A stretch of 64,000 nucleotides of DNA from Faecalibacterium sp. I3-3-89. GTDB lineage: Bacteria; Bacillota; Clostridia; Oscillospirales; Ruminococcaceae. The stretch covers positions 2,046,001 to 2,110,000 of the forward strand of contig NZ_CP094468.1 in NCBI RefSeq assembly GCF_023347275.1, written 5' to 3'. The notes beneath the pieces are model-generated. The model was not told the DNA's origin, searched no databases, and was given only the letters and a program-made list of their open reading frames with translations. A program made the translations under genes and the position numbers. Shown piece after piece: positions 8,626-16,441 of this stretch. Within the stretch, counting starts at the first letter, position 1. Each line of letters opens with the position of its first letter.

Positions 8626-9162
8626 TCAGCGGGGGCGCACCGTTTTATTTTCTTTCAGCTTTTTGATAGACCACGCGCCCAGCCAGCCGCAGGCAGTGCC
8701 CAGCACCGCGCCGCCCAGAATATCCGTCGGAAAGTGGACGCAGAGGTACATCCGGGAGAACGCGATCAGCACTGCCAGCGGCAGCGCTGCCATTGCCCAC
8801 TGCCTTTTCCCTGCCAGCCAGAGGGCCGTCACCGACGCGAAGGATGCCGCCGTGTGCCCCGAGGGGAAGGAGAAATCCTCCGGGCGGGGGATAAGAAGCT
8901 CCACCTCCGTGAGGATGTCGCAGGGGCGGATGCGGCCCACCATCGGCTTGAGAAGGATATTGCAGAGGACGGCGTCGAAGAGCAGTGCCGCCGCCAGCAC
9001 CCAGCCCGCCCGCCGCGTCCCGCGGAAGGCCAACAGCAGAGCGGTCAGCGCCAGCCAGACAAAACCGGAGTCGCCCAGATGGGTGAAAAAGCGCATGACT
9101 CCGTCCAGCGCAGGTGTGCGCAGGGCTTGCAGAGCGTTCAGGAAAGTGAGTTCGGCGTTCAT
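8626..9162 (-). CDS. PAP2-family membrane phosphatase
   Basis: 178 residues with several membrane helices. All three PAP2 signatures are present: KPMVGRIRPC, PSGHTAASF and SRMYLCVHFPTD. Family members dephosphorylate lipid phosphates such as undecaprenyl pyrophosphate or phosphatidylglycerol phosphate. The gene sits alone between the arms of a 66-bp inverted repeat (8408-8473 and 9359-9424), which suggests that it arrived or can flip as a unit. Confidence 0.88.
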   Translation of the reverse strand: MNAELTFLNALQALRTPALDGVMRFFTHLGDSGFVWLALTALLLAFRGTRRAGWVLAAALLFDAVLCNILLKPMVGRIRPCDILTEVELLIPRPEDFSFPSGHTAASFASVTALWLAGKRQWAMAALPLAVLIAFSRMYLCVHFPTDILGGAVLGTACGWLGAWSIKKLKENKTVRPR

Positions 9163-9358
9163 GAAGTTTCCTCTTTCTCGTTTCGTTCTGTCTACAGGAT
9201 ACCATCTACAGGATACCAGAAGTTTGTGAACAAAAATCGACCAAGTCTTAAACAGTCATTATCGCAGTTCACCTTTTATGCACCAGCGTTGAATCGCATA
9301 TCACAAATATGCTGTTTTCATGCTGCACCATCGCAATTTTCAAAAATAGTGCCTATCA

Positions 9359-9424
9359 AAACGGCATCTTTGCGATATGCAGTTTGCGGATGTTGCTTGT
9401 GCATTAAAAACGCAAACTGCTATA
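9359..9424 (-). repeat. right arm of the 66-bp inverted repeat
   Basis: Mirror copy of 8408-8473. Read on the plus strand it repeats the recombinase tail (NGIFAICSLRMLLVH, stop). The sequence upstream of it on the plus strand is unrelated to a recombinase. Confidence 0.9.
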
Positions 9425-9529
9425 ATTCTTGCCCTGCGATAAAATGGCTTTTCCTGCCGGAAAGCTCTCTTGATGAGAGCCCCATTTCACATGGCCAAAA
9501 GCACGGCGGAGGAGCTTTGCTTCCAGTAA

Positions 9530-9568
9530 AAACAAACGGGCCAGAAAGCGATGCTTCCTGACCCGTTT
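9530..9568 (-). terminator. intrinsic terminator of the chromosomal tRNA-Leu (minus strand)
   Basis: Stem AAACGGG(CCAGAAAGC) / GCTTCCTGACCCGTTT directly 3' of the tRNA-Leu 3' half, with a T-rich run on the minus-strand side. Confidence 0.75.
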
Positions 9569-9573
9569 CTCTA

Positions 9574-9631
9574 TGCCGGTGGTGGGGGTCGAACCCACAC
9601 GTGTTATTAGCACAAGGGATTTTGAGTTTTT
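9574..9631 (-). other. chromosomal 3' half of tRNA-Leu(CAA) with att core (element A junction)
   Basis: On the minus strand this reads ACTCAAAATC (anticodon loop with CAA), a long variable arm, GTGGGTTCGACCCCCAC (T arm) and the 3' acceptor strand CCGGCA. No matching 5' half follows upstream; element sequence takes over at the anticodon loop. GATTTTGAGTTTTT (9618-9631) is shared exactly with 51888-51901 and is the likely recombination core. The CCA is not encoded. Confidence 0.8.
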
Positions 9632-9875
9632 GTCCTCATCTTCCATCTGGTGTCATCCAGTGATATCTAGTGATATCTGGTTCCCACTGTGCAAAGGCAA
9701 AATTCACGCCTCAACGAGCAATAATTTGAAATATCCACGATTTTTCGATGCGTTTTCTCTCTACTCTGTTTTTTCGGTTTGGACCGCCCAAATGGAAATT
9801 GGAGGGATGTTCAGGAGGGATGCAGGGCAAAACGCTCCTCTGCTTAGGCACAAAACGAAAGGAAAGTCAAGGATA

Positions 9876-10088
9876 ATGAATCAAAATCAAGCAAAAGAGT
9901 ATTATAAAAAATTATTTGTGAACTATCCTGATGTGCTGTCTGTCGAAGAAGCAACAACTTTACTCGGTTTCAAAAGCCAGACTGCAATCATCAGAAGAAT
10001 CCATCAACATAGAATTCGCTGCCTGAAAGTCGGACGATCTTTCATGATTCCAAAAGAATATCTCATCGACTATCTTTTGGATAGCTAA
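9876..10088 (+). CDS. excisionase-like helix-turn-helix protein
   Basis: 70 residues. It contains YPDVLSVEEATTLLGFKSQT, HQHRIRCLKVGRSFMIPKEY and LIDYLLDS, a MerR/Xis-type DNA-binding domain of the kind encoded next to integrases and replication genes of integrative elements. Start ATG 9876 behind AAGGAAAGTCAAGG. An identical protein is encoded at 52146-52358. It is related in sequence to the 49920-50291 Xis. It lies 250 bp inside the left att core, where it could bind the arm repeats (inference). Confidence 0.8.
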   Translation: MNQNQAKEYYKKLFVNYPDVLSVEEATTLLGFKSQTAIIRRIHQHRIRCLKVGRSFMIPKEYLIDYLLDS

Positions 10089-10111
10089 ATTATACAGCCA
10101 TTATATTACAT

Positions 10112-10152
10112 AGCGCACTACTTTTCAATAAGAAAAGAGTGCGCTTTTTATT
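10112..10152 (+). terminator. intrinsic terminator
   Basis: AGCGCACT...AGTGCGCT stem extended by CTTTTC/GAAAAG, then TTTTTATTTT. Confidence 0.8.
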
Positions 10153-10213
10153 TTCAAACGAAAGGCGGTCGATTTTTTGAACACAAGCTGGAGCAAAATG
10201 TTGAAAAAGCCAC

Positions 10214-10993
10214 ATGACCCTTGACTACTTCTACGGACAAGCCGGAGAACTATTTTCGTTCTACCGCATTCCCAAGGCTCTTTTTCAGGAGCCACGGTTC
10301 CAGAGTCTGTCAACCGATGCCAAGACCCTGTACGGTATCCTGCTGGACCGCATGAGCCTGTCCGTGAAAAACGGCTGGCTGGACGAGCAGAACCGGGTGT
10401 TCATTATCTTCACGATAGAGGATGTCAAGAGGGCGTTGTGTTGCGCAGACAACAAAGCGACCAAGCTGCTCCGGGAACTCGAAAAGTTTGGTCTGATTGA
10501 ACGAAAACGCAGAGGTCTGGGAAAGCCAAGTTTGGTATATGTGAAGAACTTTTAGGCAGAATCGTCAAAATCAATATTCCAGAATCGTGATTTTCACGAT
10601 TCTGGAGGCTTCAAAAACGCAAGTCAAGACCCTTCAAAATCACGATGTAATAAGACTAAAGAGAATGATACTGAAATGAGTGAGACTGATCCATTCTATT
10701 CTGAAGAAGCGGATGGGATGAGCAAACGCACCCAACTGGAAGAATATTTTTCTCAGTCTTTGGAGATAGACCTTCTGCTCCGGCTTTGCCCGGATGATGA
10801 GGACACCATCTATCAGATCGTAGATTTGTTGGTGGACACCTGCGCTACCAACCGCAAGCTGCTGCGGGATGGTCGTGTCCGCTTGAAGGACTGCAAGAGC
10901 GTCAAGGGCAAGACCTACAATGCCACCGTGCTGCTGTCCTGTGAAGCCGATGGCCGCAGCAAGTTTTCGCTGGAATTTGAAGGTGGGTGCTGA
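10214..10993 (+). pseudogene. replication initiator RepA-like, broken by a nonsense codon and fused to an unrelated tail
   Basis: Residues 1-113 (FYRIPKALFQEP, FIIFTIEDVKRALCCADNKA) are a RepA N-terminal winged-helix initiator domain identical to the intact copy at 52484. Codon 114 is TAG (10553-10555) where the other copy has TCG. The same frame stays open beyond it (ETDPFYSEEADG.., TQLEEYFSQSLEIDLLLRL) until 10865. There the homology ends and a different C-terminal tail (VRLKDCKSVKGKTYNATVLL) follows to 10993. So it carries a point nonsense mutation and sits on a deletion junction. The tail was not assigned; it probably comes from another element gene. Confidence 0.85.
10580..10604 (+). repeat. 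25-bp palindrome inside repA
   Basis: CAGAATCGTGA-TTT-TCACGATTCTG, a perfect 11-bp inverted repeat. Additional half sites TCACGAT lie about 45 bp downstream. The same motif occurs at 52850-52874 and, as direct repeats, after the third repA-like gene (60217-60252). Confidence 0.8.
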
Positions 10994-11880
10994 TGGAGCA
11001 GATAAAAGAAGCTGTCTACCTTATCAACGATGAACGCTATCTGCATCTCCGGGAAAACGGTGCAGGGGTCGGCTTTGCCACTTATAACAAGGTAACTGGC
11101 GAGCCGCTGGAAAGTGGGCAGATCTCGGAAAAGAATCTGCCGCCAGATGGACAAAACACCATTCCTGCCGCCCGGAACTGGTATCTGTTTGAACTTTCGG
11201 ACGATGATCGTAAGGTCATCCAACAGGAAAGCGTAAAGATCCTCGAAAACATCCCGCAGGCGGGCATCGGCAGACGGCGCATCTGGGAGCCGGAAACGCT
11301 GCCGAAGGATATTCGTCTCATCAACAGCCACTATGATGACCTCTATCGCATTCCCGATGGCGGCGTGATTCAGATGGATTACCCGGATGGGCGCAGTTTT
11401 ACGGCACGGGTGGAACATCTGGATGATTATCACTTTGACATGGGCGGTCTGGGCAATGTGTTCCACATCTGCCAGTTTGCCGAGGTCATGGAACGGAACC
11501 ATGCCGACTTCTACCCGGAAATTCAGACGCAAGACGAGAAGGCTGCATGGGAACTGGGCGGCAAAGGCTACCTTGCCATCCAGTCCTGTGAGGATGGATG
11601 GGACTACACTCTCTACCACAGCGATTATTCTGTGATGGATGGTGGGCAACTGGATGCCCCGGAACTGACCATTCAGGAAGCCCGTGAGCAGATTCTGGAA
11701 GCACACCACATGGAAAAGGGCCGGCGGCTACTGCAGAACTACGATGCAGTCATGGATAAAGTTGCGGAAGCCGAGGAACTGAGTGCAGACCATCGCCCTT
11801 CCACACTGGAAAAGCTGGCAGAACTGGCAAGTGATACGTCTGCGCCAAAATCCTCTGCACGTTCTGCGCCAGAACTGTGA
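10993..11880 (+). CDS. conjugative-element accessory protein (DUF4316/LPD16-like, function unknown)
   Basis: 295 residues. The ATG at 10993 overlaps the preceding TGA (TGATG). The middle region (SHYDDLYRIPDGGVIQMDY, FHICQFAEVMERN) and the acidic C-terminus resemble the large polyvalent-protein-associated and DUF4316 proteins carried by Tn1549/CTn-type elements of gut Firmicutes. Their function is not known. It is followed within 10 bp by another accessory gene. The assignment rests on context and general likeness. Confidence 0.6.
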   Translation: MEQIKEAVYLINDERYLHLRENGAGVGFATYNKVTGEPLESGQISEKNLPPDGQNTIPAARNWYLFELSDDDRKVIQQESVKILENIPQAGIGRRRIWEPETLPKDIRLINSHYDDLYRIPDGGVIQMDYPDGRSFTARVEHLDDYHFDMGGLGNVFHICQFAEVMERNHADFYPEIQTQDEKAAWELGGKGYLAIQSCEDGWDYTLYHSDYSVMDGGQLDAPELTIQEAREQILEAHHMEKGRRLLQNYDAVMDKVAEAEELSADHRPSTLEKLAELASDTSAPKSSARSAPEL

Positions 11881-11888
11881 GGTGGACG

Positions 11889-12404
11889 ATGCAGCAAAAA
11901 TGGAACCAGAATTTTGACGGTGAACCCATGACGGACATCCCACAAAAATTTCTGAACGCAGGGTGCGATGTTTATATGGTGATGCAGCTGCGGCATGACG
12001 AAAAAATCCTCGATGAAAGATTTGCTTCTATGCGGGAGTTGAATCGTCGAGGCAAAATGCCCGACCCGGAGCATTACGAGGTCACCTACTATGCCGATCT
12101 GCCCACCATGTGGCAGGATGTGCCGAACAACGAGATTTTGGAAGAACTATTTCAGATGTTCAACCTCTCCCGCCCGCAGGATTTTGAGGGGCACAGCCTG
12201 TCGGTCAGCGATGTGATCGCACTCAAACGCAATGGCGAAGTGTCTGTGCATTATGTGGACAGCATCGGCTTCAAGGAACTGCCGGGATTTCTGGATACAA
12301 AGCCGGAACGTCCTTCGGTGCTGATGAATCTCAAAGAAAAGTGCGATGCCCCGGAGTGCAATCCTACCGTCTGCCGGAAAGCGAGGGATGAACATGAACT
12401 TTGA
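11889..12404 (+). CDS. conjugative-element accessory protein (YodL-like)
   Basis: 171 residues. GAGGTGG four bases before the ATG at 11889. The C-terminal half (SRPQDFEGHSLSVSDVIALK, HYVDSIGFKELPGFL) matches the YodL domain found in element accessory proteins. Function unknown. It overlaps the next gene by 11 bp. Confidence 0.65.
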   Translation: MQQKWNQNFDGEPMTDIPQKFLNAGCDVYMVMQLRHDEKILDERFASMRELNRRGKMPDPEHYEVTYYADLPTMWQDVPNNEILEELFQMFNLSRPQDFEGHSLSVSDVIALKRNGEVSVHYVDSIGFKELPGFLDTKPERPSVLMNLKEKCDAPECNPTVCRKARDEHEL

Positions 12405-12597
12405 CCACGAGGAATTGACCCTGATGATGCTCTACAACACCGGCACCCGGCTGGGGCTTATCCATGAACTGCGGCTCATGCAGTGCTACCTGATGCCCGA
12501 TGAAACTGCCCTGCGGGAACTGTCGGAGGGCGTTATCGAAAAGCTGAAACTGCTGACCGATGCAGAGTTTGCCGAACTGGAATTTCCGCTCGACTGA
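12394..12597 (+). CDS. small element-borne acidic protein
   Basis: 67 residues, MNFDHEELTLMMLYNTGTRL..., with predicted helices and no recognised fold. GAGGG lies 6 bases before ATG 12394; an in-frame ATG at 12388 is possible. Such small ORFs usually follow YodL genes in these elements. Confidence 0.6.
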   Translation: MNFDHEELTLMMLYNTGTRLGLIHELRLMQCYLMPDETALRELSEGVIEKLKLLTDAEFAELEFPLD

Positions 12598-12768
12598 AAT
12601 TTGCCGCCTGCGGGCGGCGTACATAGGCTCTTTTACAATGGGATTCGGTGTGGTATACTGAACTCGACAAATCGTATATACCCTGTACACAAAAATTTCA
12701 CTTGTGATCTGGCAGGATATCGGCTACACTTTACACATTCCAATCTGATAGGAAGGATAAGAAAGAAT

Positions 12769-13620
12769 ATGAGAAAGAAATGGATTTTTATCGGAGCGGC
12801 ATTTGCACTTGCAATGACCCTGACCGGATACAGATATAATGCGGCAGCCAGTATTCCGCAGCAAAGCAGCCAGGAGCAGACGAAGGAGCAGACACAGATG
12901 ATCCCTATGGAGGAGGCACAGGAAGCGGCGTTAAAAGCAGCGGATATTGTAGCGGCAGATGCAGACATTTCAGCCACGACCTTAAGTGAGGTGGCGGGAG
13001 TGGCCTGCTATAAGGTAGAATTTACTTCCGGAGAGTATGCCTACGCCTACACGATCAATGCAGAGACAGGAGCTGTCATGGAAATGAGCAGCCAAGAACA
13101 GAATGCGCAGGCTTCCGGGACACAGACGGAGACGACAGACCCCGCTGCCCCTGCTCCGGCACAGAATGCAACAGGTACCGGAACCGTGGATGAAGCAGCA
13201 GCACAGAAGATCGCACTGGAGCATGCCGGAGTGAAGGCAGCGGATGCAACGATCACCAAGTCAAAGCTTGACTATGAAGACGGACGTCAGGTATATGACA
13301 TTGAATGGTATGCAGGCGGTGCAAAGTATGACTATGAGATTGCGACAGACACCGGAGAGATCATCAGCTCCGCATATGAAGAAAAAACGATGGGAACAGA
13401 CAGCAAGAACGTTACGGTCAGTGAGGCAGATGCAAAGAAAACAGCCCTTGACCGTGTAAGCGGAGCAACGGACAAGGATCTCTACGAATGGAAGCTTGAT
13501 TATGATGACGGACGTCCGGAATACGAAGGAAAGATCATCTACGGTGGAACGGAATACGAATTCACGATTGATGCAGCGACCGGATCCGTAATGGAGTGGG
13601 ATGCTGAGAAGGTCCGTTAA
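12769..13620 (+). CDS. secreted PepSY-repeat protein
   Basis: 283 residues. An N-terminal signal peptide or signal anchor (MRKKWIFIGAAFALAMTLTG) is followed by three PepSY-type repeats of about 70 residues: MEEAQEAALKAADIV..YAYTINAETGAVM, DEAAAQKIALEHAGV..YDYEIATDTGEII and SEADAKKTALDRVSG..YEFTIDAATGSVM. PepSY domains are extracytoplasmic and are often linked to peptidase control. AGGAAGGA precedes ATG 12769. A -10-like TATACT lies at about 12656. Codon use is more AT-rich than its neighbours, and it sits between element genes, so it is probably inserted cargo. Confidence 0.8.
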   Translation: MRKKWIFIGAAFALAMTLTGYRYNAAASIPQQSSQEQTKEQTQMIPMEEAQEAALKAADIVAADADISATTLSEVAGVACYKVEFTSGEYAYAYTINAETGAVMEMSSQEQNAQASGTQTETTDPAAPAPAQNATGTGTVDEAAAQKIALEHAGVKAADATITKSKLDYEDGRQVYDIEWYAGGAKYDYEIATDTGEIISSAYEEKTMGTDSKNVTVSEADAKKTALDRVSGATDKDLYEWKLDYDDGRPEYEGKIIYGGTEYEFTIDAATGSVMEWDAEKVR

Positions 13621-13736
13621 GACAGACAGGAGAAGTAGTTGTGTACAAAGATTAAACTACCATAGATTCCATAAGCGAGTGACCTGAAAAGGCCGCTCGC
13701 GTTTTTGTTTACAACGAGATTGAAGGGAGGAACGCT

Positions 13737-14247
13737 ATGCCAAGCAAAACCGAAGAATATCTCGCCCTTGCCCAGCGCACGGCGAACGGCTTGACCCGGT
13801 ATTGGGAAAGCTGGACGGACTACCTGACCACCGCATCCCGACTGTACAAGTACCCCTTTGCGGACCAGTTGATGATCTACGCCCAGCGCCCGGATGCCAC
13901 CGCCTGCGCCGACTTTGACATCTGGAACAACCGGATGAACCGTTATGTGCGCCGGGGTGCTAAGGGCATCGCTCTGCTGGACGAATCCAGCGGATTCCCC
14001 CGGCTGCATTACGTCTTTGACGTAAGCGACACCGGGGTGCGCCGCAATTCCCGTGACCCGGAGGTGTGGCAGTTTAACGACGACCTGAAACAGGCGGCTT
14101 CGGAAATGTTGAACAAGACCTACGGCATCAGCGGGGAGCGTGTCAGCCAGCAGCTTGCCGATGTTACCGGGAAATTGGTGGCAGATTACTGGGACAACAA
14201 CGGTGGAGACATCCGCGCCATCGTTGACGGCTCGCTCCTGATGGATT
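13737..14247 (+). pseudogene. N-terminal fragment of a large conjugative-element helicase/methylase protein
   Basis: About 170 residues: ANGLTRYWESWTDYLTTASR, YKYPFADQLMIYAQRPDATA, CADFDIWNNRMNRYVRRGAK and GIALLDESSGFPRLHYVFD. This is the start of the very large SNF2/DNA-methylase polyproteins of Tn1549-like elements. GGGAGG precedes the ATG. The frame is cut at about 14247, where a kdgK tail begins. More than nine tenths of the expected protein is absent. Confidence 0.8.
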
Positions 14248-14370
14248 ATGATCAACTTTGCCGTGGCCAGCAGCGCCATCAAGCACACCATCCACGGCGA
14301 TGCCAACATCACCGACGATGTAAGCTCCATCCGCAACCTGATGAACATGAACTACGACATCAAGCGTTGA
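14248..14370 (+). pseudogene. C-terminal fragment of 2-dehydro-3-deoxygluconokinase (PfkB family)
   Basis: In a different frame from the helicase fragment: MINFAVASSAIKHTIHGDAN then ITDDVSSIRNLMNMNYDIKR and TGA. This is the typical KDG-kinase end (FAVAASCLKH-type helix, GD.N). Only about 40 of the usual roughly 340 residues remain. It marks a recombination junction between element and chromosome sequence. Confidence 0.7.
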
Positions 14371-14497
14371 GTTTCGCCTCAGCGCTTCCGTCTGCAGGGA
14401 ACCGACCGCTGTACGTTGGTTTCCGGCTTTTTTATGCCGTCAGCGTCACAAATTGACACCAATTTATCATTCTCCACGAAGTATGTGACAAAATCTC

Positions 14498-14526
14498 TTG
14501 ACAGCACATCACAAAATATGTTATCT
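14498..14526 (+). promoter_or_regulatory. promoter of the FMN-binding lipoprotein gene
   Basis: TTGACA (14498-14503), 17-bp spacer, TTATCT (14521-14526). Confidence 0.6.
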
Positions 14527-14603
14527 TTTGTAAGCATCCTTGAAAAGGTATGACCTTTTCTGGGGGCCGAACACAAACCGATTTTTCTCTGGAGGAAAGA
14601 CCC

Positions 14604-15941
14604 ATGAAACAGGAGATCATCCGCAAACTGAGCGCTGCCGTGGCCATGAGCCTCGTTGTTGGCGTCTCTCTGGCCGCCTGCGGCGGCAGCAGCAGCTCCA
14701 CCGCTGCCGGTGTGACTAAGACCGGCTCTGCCGAAGGCTTTGGCGGTGCTGTCACTGCCACCCTGACCGTGGATGCCAACGGCACCGTTACCGACTGCAA
14801 GCTGGAAGGTGCACAGGAGACCGAGAGCATCGGCGGCGCTGCACTGGAAGAGCTGTCCAAGCAGGTCGTAGCCGCCAACGGCCCCGCCATCGACGGTGTT
14901 GCCGGTGCCACGGTGACCACCAAGGCCGTCCGGAAGGCCGTTGCCGCCGCACTGGGTGTGGAGCTGGCCGAAGAAGCCCCCGCCGACTCTGCTGTCGCAG
15001 CCCCCGCTGAACCCGCCGCCATCGTCCCGGTGGAAGGCGGCATCCAGATCGGTCAGGCCTATGCTGCCGCCCACGGCACCAAGTGCTTCACCGAAGCGGT
15101 GGCTGTGGTGAAGGATGACGTCATCCTCGCCGCCTACCTCGACGATTTCCAGTTCACCAGCGCCGATGCAGGCGTGACCGCCGTGCCCAACTCCGACTCC
15201 GACTTTGCCGCAGGCTACGCCGAGGGCAAGGTTCTGATGTCCAAGCGGGCCAACGCTGATTATTACAGCAAGATGATGGCCGAAAAGGGCGGCTCCACGG
15301 TCGCTCTGGATGCAAACTTCGACGCCATCCAGAACTTTGCTGTCGGCAAGACCATCTCCGAGCTGGAGGATGTGGCCGCCAAGGGTGCCGAGGCTGTGGA
15401 CGCCGTCTCCGGCGCAACGCTGGTGGATACCGCCGGTTATCTCTCCGCCATCGTGGATGCCGCCAAAAATGCCCAGACCACGCAGGCCGTGGAGTTCAAC
15501 GGCAGCTCCGAGGACCTGAAGCTGAATGTGGTCTATGGGGCCGCACACGGCACCAAGTGCTTCACCTCCGGCGCTGTCGCCACCGCCGGGGACACCATCG
15601 TGCTGAGCTACATTGACGAGTTCCAGTTTGCCGGTTCGGACGCCGGGGTCGTCGGTGTGCCCAACTCCGATTCCGACTTCGGCGCAGGCTACGCCGAGGG
15701 CAAGGTGCTGATGTCCAAGCGGGTCAACGCCGATTACTACAGCAAGATGATGGCCGAAAAGGCTGGTTCCACCGTTTCGCTGGATGCCAACTACGACGCC
15801 ATCCAGAACCACGTGAACGGCATGAGCATTGCCGACGCCGAGGCTCTGAGCAAAGATGAAAAGGCTGTGGACGCCGTTTCCGGTGCCACGCTGGTGGATA
15901 CTGCCGGCTACATTGGTGTGCTGGTGGATGCCGCAAAGTAA
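14604..15941 (+). CDS. FMN-binding lipoprotein with three putative flavinylation sites
   Basis: 445 residues. A lipoprotein signal peptide (KLSAAVAMSLVVGVSLAAC, lipobox LAAC) is followed by a serine-rich linker. An FMN-binding domain with DGVAGATVTTKAV (about residue 98) comes next. Two tandem repeats of about 145 residues follow, each with AAHGTKCFT, PNSDSDF, AGYAEGKVLMSKR, NADYYSKMMAEK and a terminal DAVSGATLVDTAGY. The [S/T]GA[S/T]-type motifs are where ApbE-like enzymes attach FMN to Thr in this family. It is exported and membrane-tethered, so an extracytoplasmic electron-transfer role is likely (inference). GGAGGA precedes ATG 14604. No apbE is nearby. Confidence 0.85.
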   Translation: MKQEIIRKLSAAVAMSLVVGVSLAACGGSSSSTAAGVTKTGSAEGFGGAVTATLTVDANGTVTDCKLEGAQETESIGGAALEELSKQVVAANGPAIDGVAGATVTTKAVRKAVAAALGVELAEEAPADSAVAAPAEPAAIVPVEGGIQIGQAYAAAHGTKCFTEAVAVVKDDVILAAYLDDFQFTSADAGVTAVPNSDSDFAAGYAEGKVLMSKRANADYYSKMMAEKGGSTVALDANFDAIQNFAVGKTISELEDVAAKGAEAVDAVSGATLVDTAGYLSAIVDAAKNAQTTQAVEFNGSSEDLKLNVVYGAAHGTKCFTSGAVATAGDTIVLSYIDEFQFAGSDAGVVGVPNSDSDFGAGYAEGKVLMSKRVNADYYSKMMAEKAGSTVSLDANYDAIQNHVNGMSIADAEALSKDEKAVDAVSGATLVDTAGYIGVLVDAAK

Positions 15942-15970
15942 GGCAAGAAAAATAACATTCCTCTGAACAC

Positions 15971-16008
15971 AGCAGCGCCCGCCGGGAGATCTCCCGGCGG
16001 GCGCTGCT
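15971..16008 (+). terminator. intrinsic terminator after the FMN-binding lipoprotein
   Basis: A 38-bp perfect palindrome whose arms start AGCAGCGCCCGCC, followed by TATTTATT. Confidence 0.85.
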
Positions 16009-16019
16009 TATTTATTGGG

Positions 16020-16270
16020 TAGCTTGAGCGAGCGACAACCACCAGCTCCGCTGGTGGAGTAGAAAATGCTTTAGCTATAAGATTCGAGCAAAGCGAGATG
16101 ACAAAGAAATTGTCATCTTAGAAGATGCACTTTGCAACATAGCTCGTTAGAGCGGTAGGGCAGGTAATGCAGATGAAAGATGCTTGCTCGTGGCCTCTTA
16201 TAGGGGCTTTGCTGGTAAGGTGCCCTTCTAGGGCTTACTCAAGCCACCGGCTCAGCCGGTGGTTTTGACT
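16020..16270 (+). mobile_element. IS200/IS605-derived miniature element without transposase
   Basis: Bounded by two subterminal hairpins of IS200/IS605 type: CCACCAGC-TCC-GCTGGTGG (16039-16057) and CCACCGGC-TCA-GCCGGTGG (16244-16262). Before the right end comes GCCC-TTCTA-GGGC (16222-16234). No coding frame lies inside. The right end AAGCCACCGGC..GCCGGTGGTTTTGAC is the familiar end of IS605-group elements, where a TnpB guide RNA scaffold lies. Whether the internal 180 bp is a transcribed guide-like RNA cannot be told. Confidence 0.7.
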
Positions 16271-16441
16271 CAGTTGCTCACTGTTGCGTGGACTGGATAT
16301 GGAGAGACAACATATCTCCCGATCTTACATGGGTTATCTTATCTGCCATCACTCTGGCAGTTTGCCTTGCAGATATGTCGGCATCCCCACTGCGGTCGTA
16401 TCCGGCCTGACCTTAAACATGGCTTTTTCAATCTACCTCCC
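16271..16441. other. short spacer with a fragment of a membrane protein frame
   Basis: A plus-strand frame (VDWIWRDNISPDLTWVIL, then SAITLAVCLADMSASPL) is open for about 45 codons without start or Shine-Dalgarno sequence. It resembles a piece of a membrane protein displaced by the adjacent miniature element. No gene is called. Confidence 0.3.

Larger units (their letters stand above)
9618..10865 (+). repeat. 1,248-bp direct repeat, copy 1 (element left-end module)
   Basis: Aligns without gaps to 51888-53135 at a constant offset of 42,270 bp, with only scattered substitutions. It covers the att core, short arm-like repeats (TGATATCTAGTGATATCTGG near 9660), the HTH gene and most of repA. Identity stops abruptly at 10865. 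Confidence 0.95.

Noticed and set aside
9574..9660. Complete tRNA-Leu gene
   Set aside because: The anticodon loop, variable arm, T arm and acceptor 3' strand are present, but no D arm or matching 5' acceptor strand follows; only a 3' half exists.
12601..12768. N-terminal extension of the PepSY protein from 12601
   Set aside because: The extension has no signal peptide logic and spans the promoter; the ATG at 12769 has AGGAAGGA and a proper signal sequence.
14379..15812. 477-codon minus-strand frame rich in Gly and His
   Set aside because: Mirror of the FMN-binding repeats; its apparent repeats are those of the real gene read backwards.
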